From: Candidatus Eisenbacteria bacterium
Lineage (GTDB): Bacteria; Eisenbacteria; RBG-16-71-46; JAFGJU01
Reading direction: 5' to 3'
NCBI GenBank assembly: GCA_026388185.1
Contig: JAPLKG010000008.1
Coordinates: forward strand, 186,001-250,000
Length of the DNA: 64,000 nucleotides
Shown here piece by piece: positions 53,008 to 61,389 of this stretch. The translations under genes and the position numbers were made by a program. How positions within the stretch are numbered: position 1 is the first letter of the stretch; each line of letters begins with the position of its first letter. Below the pieces are notes generated by a model that saw only the letters and a list, made by a program, of their open reading frames with translations, was not told where the DNA came from and did no database searches.

Positions 53008-54507
53008 ATGCCACACGTGTCCGATCTTCCGAGAGTGAGATTTGCACCAAGTCCGACAGGATATCTTCATGTGGGCGGTGCGAGGACGGCGCTCTTCAAC
53101 TGGTTGTTTGCCCGTTCCAAGTGCGGCACGTTCATTCTCAGAATCGAAGACACGGACTCGGCGCGTTCCACGGAAGAATCTCTGGGCACGATCCTGAAGA
53201 CCATGCTCTGGTTGGGACTAGACTGGGACGAAGGGCCTGGCAAGGAAGGTGCAGCGGGTCCTTACTTCCAATCCAGGAGGATGGATACCTACCTTAGGTT
53301 CGCGTCCGTGCTCCTGGCGTCTGGACATGCTTACAAGTGTTTCTGTTCGCTCGAGGAGCTCAAAGAGAGAAAAGCAGAGCTGCTGGCACAGAAGCACGCC
53401 TCCCACTACGACGGAAGGTGCAGCGCACTCTCGGCAAGTGAAATCGCTTCTCGAGAGAAAAGGGGAGAGCCCTGCGTTTTGAGGTTTCGGGTGAGGGCAG
53501 GCTCGACGGCTTGGGAGGATGCTGTCAAAGGTCGAATAGAGTTCGCCAACACCGAGCTCGATGATTTCGTCATCCTGCGTTCGGACGGCACCCCCACGTA
53601 CAACTTTGCCGCCGCGGCGGACGACATTTCCATGCGAATCACGCACGTCATCAGGGGTGACGAACACGTCTCGAATACTCCCCGGCAGCTTCTTCTCTAC
53701 GAGGCCCTCGGCGAAACCCAACCCATTTTTGCCCACATTCCTATGATTCTGGGGCCGGACGGGACAAAGTTGAGCAAGAGGCACGGAGCGGTTGCCCTTT
53801 CGCACTACGAGAGACAGGGTTTCCTTCCCGAGGCAATGGTGAACTTCCTTGCCTTGTTGGGTTGGTCTTACGACGGAAAACAGGAGATCTTCAGCACGAG
53901 TGAACTAGTGGAGAAATTCTCTCTGGAACGGGTGGGTTCAAACCCGTCGGTTTTCGACCAGGAGAAACTCCTGTGGTTGAATGGGCAATACATGAAGAGA
54001 CTCTCGCTCTCCGAGAGGACCGACTTGGTGACGCGCTATCTGCGCGAAGTAGAAGGAATGAATGGGGTGGATGAGACGAAAGACTGGATTGCCGGCATAA
54101 CTCAAGCGTTGGGAGAAAGGCTCAGGGTCGCTTCACAGATAACCGAGCAAGCGGATTTCTTCTTCCTCGAAAGGGTGCAATACGATGAGAAGGCGAGAGA
54201 GCTACTCCTATCAGGAGAGGGAACTCGAGAACTCCTGATTGCAGTGGCCGATGCGCTGGAATGTCTCGGAGACTACAACGCCGGCTCCATCGAACAAGCG
54301 GTGCGAAGTCTGGCGGGAAGGATGAACCTCAAGGCGGGTGAGCTCATCCATCCAGCAAGGGCAGCTCTCACCGGCAAGACAACAAGTCCTGGAATCTTCG
54401 AGATCATGGAGCTTCTTGGAAGGGAACGATCGGTATCTCGCTTGAGGGAGGCCGCGCTCTTCGCGGGCGCCAATTCTGCTCCCAGCGAGCCGGGCGAACA
54501 CGCGTGA
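53008..54507 (+). CDS. gltX: Glutamate--tRNA ligase
   Basis: A 499-residue class I synthetase charging tRNA-Glu. RFAPSPTGYLHVGGARTALF is the HIGH region, DEHVSNTPRQLLLYEAL the tRNA-acceptor binding part, and KLSKRHG (residues 254-260) the KMSKS signature. The helical anticodon-binding domain follows. GAGG is immediately before ATG 53008; GTG 53017 would have better spacing and loses three residues. It may also charge tRNA-Gln if this organism lacks glutaminyl-tRNA synthetase, which the window cannot show. The two tRNA genes downstream are its substrates. Confidence 0.94.
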   Translation: MPHVSDLPRVRFAPSPTGYLHVGGARTALFNWLFARSKCGTFILRIEDTDSARSTEESLGTILKTMLWLGLDWDEGPGKEGAAGPYFQSRRMDTYLRFASVLLASGHAYKCFCSLEELKERKAELLAQKHASHYDGRCSALSASEIASREKRGEPCVLRFRVRAGSTAWEDAVKGRIEFANTELDDFVILRSDGTPTYNFAAAADDISMRITHVIRGDEHVSNTPRQLLLYEALGETQPIFAHIPMILGPDGTKLSKRHGAVALSHYERQGFLPEAMVNFLALLGWSYDGKQEIFSTSELVEKFSLERVGSNPSVFDQEKLLWLNGQYMKRLSLSERTDLVTRYLREVEGMNGVDETKDWIAGITQALGERLRVASQITEQADFFFLERVQYDEKARELLLSGEGTRELLIAVADALECLGDYNAGSIEQAVRSLAGRMNLKAGELIHPARAALTGKTTSPGIFEIMELLGRERSVSRLREAALFAGANSAPSEPGEHA

Positions 54508-54591
54508 GCGCCGTAGGTTACTGCCCGCGCAGCGAGCGCACAAAGAGGTTGAAAAGGGCCGGGCCGTGTGCTAGGTTACGCAGGACGACAC

Positions 54592-54665
54592 TGGGGAGTC
54601 GTCCAGTGGTAGGACGGCAGACTCTGGATCTGCTTACTGGGGTTCGAATCCTCACTCCCCAGCCA
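54592..54665 (+). tRNA. tRNA-Gln (CTG)
   Basis: Acceptor TGGGGAG pairs with CTCCCCA; loop CTCTGGA between GCAGA and TCTGC gives anticodon CTG; CCA encoded after discriminator G. Confidence 0.93.
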
Positions 54666-54689
54666 AGATCGCATCGGAAGACCTTCATT

Positions 54690-54764
54690 GGCGCCATCGT
54701 CTAGTGGTTAGGACAGGTGGTTCTCAGCCATCAGACCGGGGTTCGACTCCCCGTGGCGCTACCA
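54690..54764 (+). tRNA. tRNA-Glu (CTC)
   Basis: Acceptor GGCGCCA pairs with TGGCGCT (one G-T pair); loop TTCTCAG between GGTGG and CCATC gives anticodon CTC; T-arm CGGGGTTCGACTCCCCG; CCA encoded. It follows tRNA-Gln by 24 bases. Confidence 0.94.
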
Positions 54765-54769
54765 AGCTT

Positions 54770-54799
54770 GCCGGGCATCCGGGCCCGGCGTATTCTTTT
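54770..54799 (+). terminator. Weak terminator after tRNA-Glu
   Basis: GCCGGGC (54770-54776) and GCCCGGC (54783-54789) form a 7-base stem, followed by TATTCTTTT. Confidence 0.6.
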
Positions 54800-54805
54800 G
54801 AGGCG

Positions 54806-56272
54806 CTAAAACGGGAAGTTCGTGGCAAGCCAGAGAGAGTAGCACTCCTCCTCGGCATCGGGCACGGTGAAGCACAGAGCCGTGCCGTCAGGTCTCCACG
54901 CAGGCCAGTTCGCGCCGGTGCTCGTCAGTTGGCCCTCGACCGGTGTGGGAGTGGCATCCAGGAATAGAATCCAGACGTTTTCCGTTCCATCTTGCGAAGA
55001 AACGTAGGCCACCTTATTTCCGTCCGGCGACCAACTCGGATGTACACCGGCGACTTGAGAAACCTGCGCCGGAGTTCCTCCCGCAGAGGGAACTGTGAAA
55101 AGATACGGCTCGCCCCCCACGGTCTTCGAGAAAACGATTTGGTCTCCGTCCGGCGACCATGATGGTCTATCCTCCACGACGTCCGTTGCAATCGGCGTCG
55201 CAGATCCGCCTAAACTCGACATGACCTTCAACGAAAAGCTTCCGGCTTCGTCAGCCACGAAGGCGATTTGGTTGCCGTCCGGGGACCAGACCGGGTAGTT
55301 GGCCGTTCCCGTGTAGACGAGCTCCGCCTCCCCTCCGTAGGGATAGCCGCATATCGGCACTTTGTAGATTAGGCTCACGCCCGTGCGCGATGAAGCAAAG
55401 AGAACCGCACAATCGGCGGGGCGCCAAGACGGGCCCCAGCTTTGCTGGGCGCCAGTGCCTGTCTGTATCACGTCCTCCACGGCGTCCGGCCAGGACGATT
55501 CGAATATGGCCAGAACGCGGTAACCCAGAGCGACGTTTTCTGTGCCGCAGGCCACTTTTTCCCCGTCGGCCGACCACGAGCTCTGCGTAACGCAGTCATT
55601 GCCGGTCATCTGCGTCATCGACATCGCTTCTTCGTTCAACTTGAAGCGCACGCGGACGATGCTTCCGTCAGTCACCTCCACGCTGCTCGCATTCGGGGAG
55701 TAGACGTAGGGTGACCTCTCTACTTCCAGAAGGTAGCTTCCCGCAGGGGCGTCGGACATTGTGAAAGGCGTTGAGTACGGGGTGGGTTCAGAGTCGATCA
55801 GTATCGTCGCGCCTTGGGGAAAGCTCTCTATCACGAGATACCCAACGCCCACGGGGACCGCGCGCGTCATCGAGACCTCGTTTGCCTCGTCGCTGATGTG
55901 AACCGTCAACGTACACGTCGCGGCCACAGAAGGCGCTATCCACTCGACCGATTGACCGAGGGAATCTATCAACGTGCCGGCGCTCGCCCTCCACAGGAAA
56001 GTGAGCGGTTGGCCCTCCGGATCGCCGGCGATTGCAGCAGCCGTGATGGTGTCCCCCGGCGCCGCTCTTGGTGGAGTGAGCTGGATCGCGTTTATCGAGG
56101 GAGGAAGGTTTTGAGGGGCGACCGTCTTTTCGTTACCGGAGCAGCCCGCCAGCATCGTGGCCGTGACGAACACGGCGGCTGCAACAAGCAAGATAACAAA
56201 ACCACGCAGCATGTGTTGTGCGGACGATTGTGAACGGAAACCGAACATTCTGGGACCTGCAGCGTACCTCAT
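54806..56272 (-). CDS. Lipoprotein with PEGA domain and WD40-like (PD40/TolB) beta-propeller
   Basis: A 488-residue protein. ATG 56272 has GGAG five bases upstream, giving an N-terminal stretch before the membrane segment FVILLVAAAVFVTATMLAGC with a lipobox. ATG 56212 directly before that segment is an alternative. An Ig-like domain (about 55-140) is followed by a PEGA domain (VIESFPQGATILIDSEPTPY) and PD40 repeats recurring as PxWSPDGxxIAF (for example PVWSPDGNQIAFVAD). It is probably anchored in the envelope with a propeller facing the periplasm or outside. Ligand unknown. Confidence 0.87.
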   Translation of the reverse strand: MRYAAGPRMFGFRSQSSAQHMLRGFVILLVAAAVFVTATMLAGCSGNEKTVAPQNLPPSINAIQLTPPRAAPGDTITAAAIAGDPEGQPLTFLWRASAGTLIDSLGQSVEWIAPSVAATCTLTVHISDEANEVSMTRAVPVGVGYLVIESFPQGATILIDSEPTPYSTPFTMSDAPAGSYLLEVERSPYVYSPNASSVEVTDGSIVRVRFKLNEEAMSMTQMTGNDCVTQSSWSADGEKVACGTENVALGYRVLAIFESSWPDAVEDVIQTGTGAQQSWGPSWRPADCAVLFASSRTGVSLIYKVPICGYPYGGEAELVYTGTANYPVWSPDGNQIAFVADEAGSFSLKVMSSLGGSATPIATDVVEDRPSWSPDGDQIVFSKTVGGEPYLFTVPSAGGTPAQVSQVAGVHPSWSPDGNKVAYVSSQDGTENVWILFLDATPTPVEGQLTSTGANWPAWRPDGTALCFTVPDAEEECYSLWLATNFPF

Positions 56273-56413
56273 TCTTTCTCCCGCGTTCTCGGTCTTGCAC
56301 TCGCCTCCCAAGGCAATTGCGAAACAACGTTACCACATATCCGAGCTTCGTTCAACGCTACCCGTTCCCCGGCATGGCGCGTGCACCGTCCTTGAGTGAC
56401 CGGCCGAGGCATG

Positions 56414-56442
56414 TTGCCTGACTCGGATCTTTCTGATAGCAT
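56414..56442 (+). promoter_or_regulatory. Predicted promoter for the YhhQ-like gene
   Basis: TTGCCT (56414-56419) and TAGCAT (56437-56442) with a 17-base spacer, 23 bases before the ATG at 56466. Confidence 0.4.
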
Positions 56443-56465
56443 ACGGTAGCGAGAAGAGGAGGCAC

Positions 56466-57077
56466 ATGATACTGATTATTGCTCTGTACGTCGCGTGCGA
56501 GCTCACGGCCAACGTTACGGCTTCGAAGCCGGTTGCACTGGGTCGCATCGTCGTCCCTTCTGCAGTCTTCATCTACACGATGACCTTTACTCTCATAGAC
56601 CTGATAAACGAGAAGCTGGGGAAGAAACGCGCGCGGCAGGTGATTTACAGTACGTTCGCCGCAAACATTTTGCTTGCGCTCTACTTTCAACTCGCGATTT
56701 CGCTACCCTCTGCCTCGTTTTACTCCAACCAGAGAGCCTTTGCCTCCGTGCTCGGAGCAACGCCGAGGATCGTCGCTGCGAGCCTCACGGCTTACCTGAT
56801 GAGTTCCCTCATCGATACACAGGTATTTGCGTGGTGGAGGGAGAAAATAGGTGGGGCCAGATGGTTGAGGGTGCTCATAAGCAATTCGATCTCGACCGCC
56901 GTCGACAGCGCGTTGTTCATTACTCTTGCTTTCTACGGCCTCATGCCGTTGCTTGCTCTAATTGAAGGCCAGTACCTTGTCAAGATGACCGTCACTGTGG
57001 TGAGTCTTCCGTTGATATATCTGGTGAAGAGCAGAAGGACCGGCGCGGAAGGGAGTGGAGTGTCCTGGGACGCGTAG
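56466..57077 (+). CDS. Queuosine-precursor transporter family protein (YhhQ/VUT-like)
   Basis: A 203-residue membrane protein with about six helices. YVACELTANVTASKPVAL, FIYTMTFTLIDLINEKLGKK and SSLIDTQVFAW are typical of the YhhQ family, thought to import queuosine precursors. AGGAGG lies three bases before the ATG. It shares one base with the next start (TAGTG). No queuosine-synthesis gene is adjacent, so the substrate is inferred from family only. Confidence 0.87.
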   Translation: MILIIALYVACELTANVTASKPVALGRIVVPSAVFIYTMTFTLIDLINEKLGKKRARQVIYSTFAANILLALYFQLAISLPSASFYSNQRAFASVLGATPRIVAASLTAYLMSSLIDTQVFAWWREKIGGARWLRVLISNSISTAVDSALFITLAFYGLMPLLALIEGQYLVKMTVTVVSLPLIYLVKSRRTGAEGSGVSWDA

Positions 57078-57805
57078 TGGGAATAGTGGGAGTTCCTCCC
57101 ATCGAAATAATCGAGAGACTCGTCAAAGGAAGGGACGAGATCGTCGACCTCGACGCCACCGTTTCTCTTGTCGACGTGGAGGCAGAGGCGAGGCTGATCC
57201 CTCGTTACTACTGTGCGATATTGAGAACTGTGCTCTCCAATGCGCTCAGACTCGAACTTGACGAAATCTTCGTGGACGTCGGCCACGGTAAATGCGATGG
57301 CGCTCGTCACATAAAGGAAATTCTTGAAAGAGAGCTTCCGATTCCCATCACGGAAACTGAAAACGACGACGGCGACAGACGCGGCAATCCCATCTGCGTT
57401 TCTTCGATGTCACTCGCTCAGAAGTTTGAGAAGATTGTTGAGAGCGTGAAACATCCGGGTGGGCTGAAAGGCGACTTTTTTCCGTCCAAAGCCACGTGCG
57501 GGTTCTGGGGAGTGCCGCCGAGAGACTTTGGCTTGCTCGAGCTCTTTCCGCCGGAGACTCACGTTTTCGGATGGACGCGATGCATGGAAAACAAGACCCC
57601 CGCTGACAGAGAACTCGAACTCACGTTCGATCCTTCAATACCGACCGTCTTTTTTGCCCAATCCTTCTGCGCGAAGAACTCTATCGCGTATTATCTTGCG
57701 CGCGCACACCCCAGAGGATTCTACGTGGATGGAGACTTCGACATCAGCGCGAGCACCAGAGCAAAGGTGGAGGCTTTTCTCGAACTCAACGGAGTCAGAC
57801 GTTGA
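57077..57805 (+). CDS. Uncharacterised cysteine-bearing protein paired with an activase-like ATPase
   Basis: A 242-residue cytosolic protein starting at GTG (TAGTG overlap with the upstream stop). It begins GIVGVPPIEIIERLVKGRDE and has cysteines at spaced, conserved-looking sites: YCAIL, GHGKCDG, NPICVSS, SKATCGFWGVP, GWTRCMEN and SFCAKN. The pattern could support an iron-sulfur cluster. It overlaps the activase-like gene by four bases, so the two likely act together, perhaps as substrate-reducing and electron-donating parts. I do not recognise a family. Some methanogen marker proteins come in similar pairs. Confidence 0.6.
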   Translation: MGIVGVPPIEIIERLVKGRDEIVDLDATVSLVDVEAEARLIPRYYCAILRTVLSNALRLELDEIFVDVGHGKCDGARHIKEILERELPIPITETENDDGDRRGNPICVSSMSLAQKFEKIVESVKHPGGLKGDFFPSKATCGFWGVPPRDFGLLELFPPETHVFGWTRCMENKTPADRELELTFDPSIPTVFFAQSFCAKNSIAYYLARAHPRGFYVDGDFDISASTRAKVEAFLELNGVRR

Positions 57806-58500
57806 TAATAGGGGATTTCGGAACTTCCTATACGAAACTCTGGGAACCAGGTTCGACCCGGGGCCCTCAGGTGATCAGAAGCACGGAACTTGCCCCCCAC
57901 GTGAGAGCGGATTACGGAACCGGTCACAACGCGGCTTTGAGAGCGGATCGAGTGGTGAACGAGCTCGTAGCACTTGCGACCGGAGCGAGGAAGCGCATCG
58001 AAGCTCCCGACTTCCTCGTTCTTGACTGTGGCAGCAGAGACGTCAAATTTGTGGTTTTCGAGAAGGGCAGATTTGAGAGAGCCGGCTGGAATTCTGAATG
58101 CGGATCTTCCATGGGGTTCTCGATCGAGCTTCTCGAGATGCACTTCAAGCTTGACTACAAGGACATCCCCGTGCCGTACGAACATCTGCCGGTAGCCTGT
58201 GGAGTCTTGGGCGTGAGCGCTGTCTTTGACGCCGTATCGAGGGGAGAGGAAGTCGAGCAAGCGGTGGCCAAGTTTGTCAAGGGGATAGCGGTGAATGCTC
58301 ACAGATTTGCTGGCTGTCCCAGGACGGTTTACCTGTGCGGAGGCCTCTGCGAGAATCCACTCTTTGTGAGAAGTATGCCCGCCCGCGTGGTGTCACTGGG
58401 AAGATTCCTGCTTCTGGAAGGATTGGTCGAGCTGGTGAAACGGGAAAAGGGTCCAGACGCGCGTCGGGCGAGAAACGGGGCTGCCGACAAAGGCTGCTAA
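57802..58500 (+). CDS. Compact ASKHA ATPase like 2-hydroxyacyl-CoA dehydratase activases (HgdC/BadF family)
   Basis: A 232-residue protein starting at TTG inside the previous stop (TTGA). IIGDFGTSYTKLW is the phosphate-1 loop, FLVLDCGSRDVKFVVF the phosphate-2 loop and VYLCGGLCENP the adenosine motif of ASKHA ATPases. Two cysteines occupy the positions that hold the intersubunit [4Fe-4S] cluster in activases: Cys 100 in NSECGSSMGFSIELLE and Cys 133 in PVACGVLGVSAVFD. Activases use ATP to fire one electron into a partner enzyme. It is shorter than HgdC (about 260 residues). The partner is probably the gene before it. Confidence 0.75.
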   Translation: MIIGDFGTSYTKLWEPGSTRGPQVIRSTELAPHVRADYGTGHNAALRADRVVNELVALATGARKRIEAPDFLVLDCGSRDVKFVVFEKGRFERAGWNSECGSSMGFSIELLEMHFKLDYKDIPVPYEHLPVACGVLGVSAVFDAVSRGEEVEQAVAKFVKGIAVNAHRFAGCPRTVYLCGGLCENPLFVRSMPARVVSLGRFLLLEGLVELVKREKGPDARRARNGAADKGC

Positions 58501-59027
58501 TCCAGGAGGAGCGACAGGCCGGCTCGAAGCGTCGTCGTGCTCACGTCGGGGGTCGCGAATTCTCGCGTGTAGCGCAGCTCCAAACGGACGAGGCCCGACT
58601 CCGTGACGGGCAACCTCAACCCTGCCCCCAGGTTCAACATTCCGTTTGTCTCATCTCCTTCGTATTCAAGACCGCCCCTTTCCCATTCGCTGTGAGACCT
58701 GGCAAACCCGAACCCGGCGAGCATGAAGGGGTAGGGAGCAGAAACCGTCTCAAAGTTGTAGATGAAATCAGCAAGAAACGCGAGCCTGGAATTGGAGAGC
58801 CCGTCCGACGTTCGTGAATACCCCATCTCGAACTCCAACTCGGACCCGGGAGCGATAACTACGCCGAAGCGCGGTCCCAGGTAAATGGAGGAGCCGTCTT
58901 CTGGAAACGCAATCTCGGCGCTGCCTCCCAATTCGTGCGTTCCGGGAGGCAGGATGTCTGCACTCGCACAGAGAGAGAACGAAACCGACAGGAAGCACAC
59001 ACCCAGAAGTGCAAGTTTCTTTCGCAA
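58497..59027 (-). CDS. Predicted outer-membrane beta-barrel protein
   Basis: A 176-residue protein with a signal peptide (KLALLGVCFLSVSFSLCASA) and amphipathic strands (SSIYLGPRFGVVIAPGSELEF, LVRLELRYTREF) ending in a barrel-like strand. TTG 59027 with GGAGG six bases upstream is preferred over ATG 59102, which would add 25 non-signal residues. Its stop codon overlaps that of the convergent ATPase gene by three to four bases. Confidence 0.7.
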   Translation of the reverse strand: MRKKLALLGVCFLSVSFSLCASADILPPGTHELGGSAEIAFPEDGSSIYLGPRFGVVIAPGSELEFEMGYSRTSDGLSNSRLAFLADFIYNFETVSAPYPFMLAGFGFARSHSEWERGGLEYEGDETNGMLNLGAGLRLPVTESGLVRLELRYTREFATPDVSTTTLRAGLSLLLD

Positions 59028-59105
59028 ATTGCACCTCCAATCAACGAGTGGGCTTTGCTTGAGCAGACCCAAGACGAAGGCCGATCTGGTCATCCAGTTC
59101 ATCTA

Positions 59106-59843
59106 TTACAAATGGAATCTGATGCAGGAGTTGAAGCAGATCCCGCTGAAGTCCAGGCTCATCTTTTGTCCGTTGCTCATGAGCACAGGCGCACCGTTGT
59201 CGTTGTAAGTCAGCTCGGAGATCTTTGCGTGTCTGTAGAGAAGTTCTCCGCCAACCGAAACCCACGGTCTGACGAAGTATTCCACGCCGCCGCTTGCCTG
59301 CAAGCCAATGCCGTCCCCATCGGCCGTTCGCAAGTAGGGGCTGGGGAAATAGACGGGGATTGTCTCGGCAGACTCTGTCTTGAGTCTACCCAGCCAGAGA
59401 TAGGATATGCCTGCGCCCACCGTGTAGACGAGTTTCGGATTCTTGGCGTTGCTCACTACGTAGAGCACGCGACCGGTAACAGGGACAGTGCTTGCATGTA
59501 TCTCCAGTTCCCTGAATGTCTCGCCCACTATCTCGAGACCCACTTTGGTGGACTCGTAGAGATACTCAATCGTGGCTGAGAGGGCAATATTCGGCAGCGC
59601 TCTTATGCGGAGCTCCCCTCCGCCGGAAGGACCGCTTCCAAAGTCGTTGAGCTCGTCGAAGTTCCGGGGCGCCAGCACGTCGTTTACCTCGTTTACGGCC
59701 ACGTTCATGTCGCTCATCGTGTAGGTGCTAAAGCCTCCCCTGATGCCGATGGAGATTGGAGGAATAACAGACTCGGCTACTGCCAAAGCCTGGCAAGAGA
59801 GAAGCATCGAGAAGAGCAAAGATGCAGCTACAACGTACTTCAT
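59106..59843 (-). CDS. Predicted outer-membrane beta-barrel protein
   Basis: A 245-residue protein with a signal peptide (YVVAASLLFSMLLSCQALAVA) and repeated amphipathic strands (ISIGIRGGFSTYTMSD, IALSATIEYLYESTKVGLEIV, PWVSVGGELLYRHAKISELTY) ending in FRFHL-like CIRFHL, as expected for barrel insertion. ATG 59843 follows AGGAGGAAATC. It precedes the other barrel gene by 78 bases and may share its transcript. Function unknown. Confidence 0.72.
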   Translation of the reverse strand: MKYVVAASLLFSMLLSCQALAVAESVIPPISIGIRGGFSTYTMSDMNVAVNEVNDVLAPRNFDELNDFGSGPSGGGELRIRALPNIALSATIEYLYESTKVGLEIVGETFRELEIHASTVPVTGRVLYVVSNAKNPKLVYTVGAGISYLWLGRLKTESAETIPVYFPSPYLRTADGDGIGLQASGGVEYFVRPWVSVGGELLYRHAKISELTYNDNGAPVLMSNGQKMSLDFSGICFNSCIRFHL

Positions 59844-59926
59844 GATTTCCTCCTGTATCCTCTCAAAACACCCCGCAGGAGTTGACACACACGACTCTCA
59901 GAGGGCCACACTCTTCAAAGAGCTAA

Positions 59927-59955
59927 AATTTATACCAAACCGGCCGCCGTTGCAA
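59927..59955 (-). promoter_or_regulatory. Predicted promoter for the barrel-protein genes
   Basis: On the minus strand TTGCAA (59955-59950) and TAAATT (59932-59927) are 17 bases apart; TATAAA overlaps at a 15-base spacing. It diverges from the promoter at 60019. Confidence 0.4.
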
Positions 59956-60018
59956 CGAATTTGTTTGAATCTGAATGTGCTACCCGACGAGCGCGACCGG
60001 CGCGCCGGAACTGGGGCG

Positions 60019-60047
60019 TTGAATCCACGCATTCTTTGTGTTAGATT
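60019..60047 (+). promoter_or_regulatory. Predicted promoter for the GWxTD/NlpC genes
   Basis: TTGAAT (60019-60024) and TAGATT (60042-60047) with a 17-base spacer, 46 bases before ATG 60094. Confidence 0.45.
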
Positions 60048-60093
60048 CCGCATGAGTTTCTTGCAATCAGCTTGCGAGTAGGAGACATTGCTC

Positions 60094-61389
60094 ATGAGGT
60101 TGAACCACTCTCTTCTTGTGGCGATTCTCGCCTCGACGGTTGCTGGTCTCTGCTTGGTTGCCCTTCCGCCTCCGCTCCTTGCGTCGGACTTCGGGTTCGA
60201 TTCTCAAAGAGCAAGAGAGTCACCCCACTTTTACGCAGATGCGACCTTTTTTCCGTCTCTGGAGAAGGAAGGGACGCTGGAGATTCATTACGACATCTCG
60301 TACAGCCAGCTCAAGTTCCTGAAGAGGACGGACGGATTCCTCGCCCGCTTCGAGGTTCAAGCGGTGCTGTACGATACCAAGGGCAAACAGGTGGGAGGCG
60401 ACTCGTGGCGAAGGAACGTGGCGTGCTCCTCATACAAGGAGACGATTTCTCCGGAGGGCTCCTACCAGGAAACGTTCAGGCTCGAGGTGGCCGCGGGCAG
60501 ATACAACCTCTTGGTGAGAACGGAGAATCTCGACGCCGAGGAAAGATCTTCGGTCTTGCTCAAACTCGATCTTGAACCCTTCAAGTTTCTTCCTGCGATA
60601 AGCGATCTCCTCATCGGCAGGTGCCGCGCTGACTCAGCAGATTCAGGCCAGCTGCGTTCGAGGCTCGTTCCTTTTCCCAGGGCCAGGTTTGGCGAGAGGT
60701 TTCCCACTGTCTGCGTCTACGGGAATCTCTACGATACTCCCGCGGAAGGGGACACCGGGGTCGCTCGGATCGCGTGGAGGGTCTTGGATGAGGAGGGTAC
60801 CGTCAAATTGCAGGACACCCTCAACGTCACAAGAAAGGGCAGGATCTCGCCCTTTCTTGTGACGTATTCGGTAGACAACCTCACCATGGGAAGGCACACG
60901 CTTGAGCTCTTTCTCGGCCGCATGAAAGGAACGCCCAGCGCACGTAGAACGTTTGAAGTGGATGAGAGCAAGTTCGATCTTGACAAGAAGATCGATGACA
61001 CTCTCGCCCTTCTCAGCTACATCGCGCCTCGCTCGGAGACAGAGGCTATCAAACAAGCCGCCGGCGCAGAAAGGAAGCGTCTGTGGATCGAGTTCTGGAA
61101 GAAGAAGGACCCGTACCCTGAGACACCGGAAAACGAGTTCCTCATGGAGTTCTTCGACAGAGTTGGATATGCGAATGAAAATTTTTCCTCCATACAACGA
61201 GGTTGGAAGACTGACCGGGGAAGAATCTACATAAGAAGGGGGGCGCCGGACCAGATCGACAGCAGGCCCTTCAATGCCGCGGGGCCTGCCTACGAGGTGT
61301 GGTACTACTACCAGCAGAACCTGGCGTTTGTATTTGTCGACAGGATGGGATTGGGCGACTACGAACTTGTGGGGCCAAATCGCGAATGA
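60094..61389 (+). CDS. GWxTD-domain protein
   Basis: A 431-residue exported protein with a signal peptide (LLVAILASTVAGLCLVALPP). A beta-rich middle part leads to the GWxTD domain near the C-terminus: IEFWKKKDPYPETPENEFL, then RGWKTDRGRIYIRRGAPDQID and YEVWYYYQQNLAFVFVD. The domain occurs in FCB-group and Acidobacteria proteins of unknown function. ATG 60094 lies nine bases after GGAG; TTG 60088 is possible. The stop overlaps the NlpC gene by four bases. Confidence 0.87.
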   Translation: MRLNHSLLVAILASTVAGLCLVALPPPLLASDFGFDSQRARESPHFYADATFFPSLEKEGTLEIHYDISYSQLKFLKRTDGFLARFEVQAVLYDTKGKQVGGDSWRRNVACSSYKETISPEGSYQETFRLEVAAGRYNLLVRTENLDAEERSSVLLKLDLEPFKFLPAISDLLIGRCRADSADSGQLRSRLVPFPRARFGERFPTVCVYGNLYDTPAEGDTGVARIAWRVLDEEGTVKLQDTLNVTRKGRISPFLVTYSVDNLTMGRHTLELFLGRMKGTPSARRTFEVDESKFDLDKKIDDTLALLSYIAPRSETEAIKQAAGAERKRLWIEFWKKKDPYPETPENEFLMEFFDRVGYANENFSSIQRGWKTDRGRIYIRRGAPDQIDSRPFNAAGPAYEVWYYYQQNLAFVFVDRMGLGDYELVGPNRE

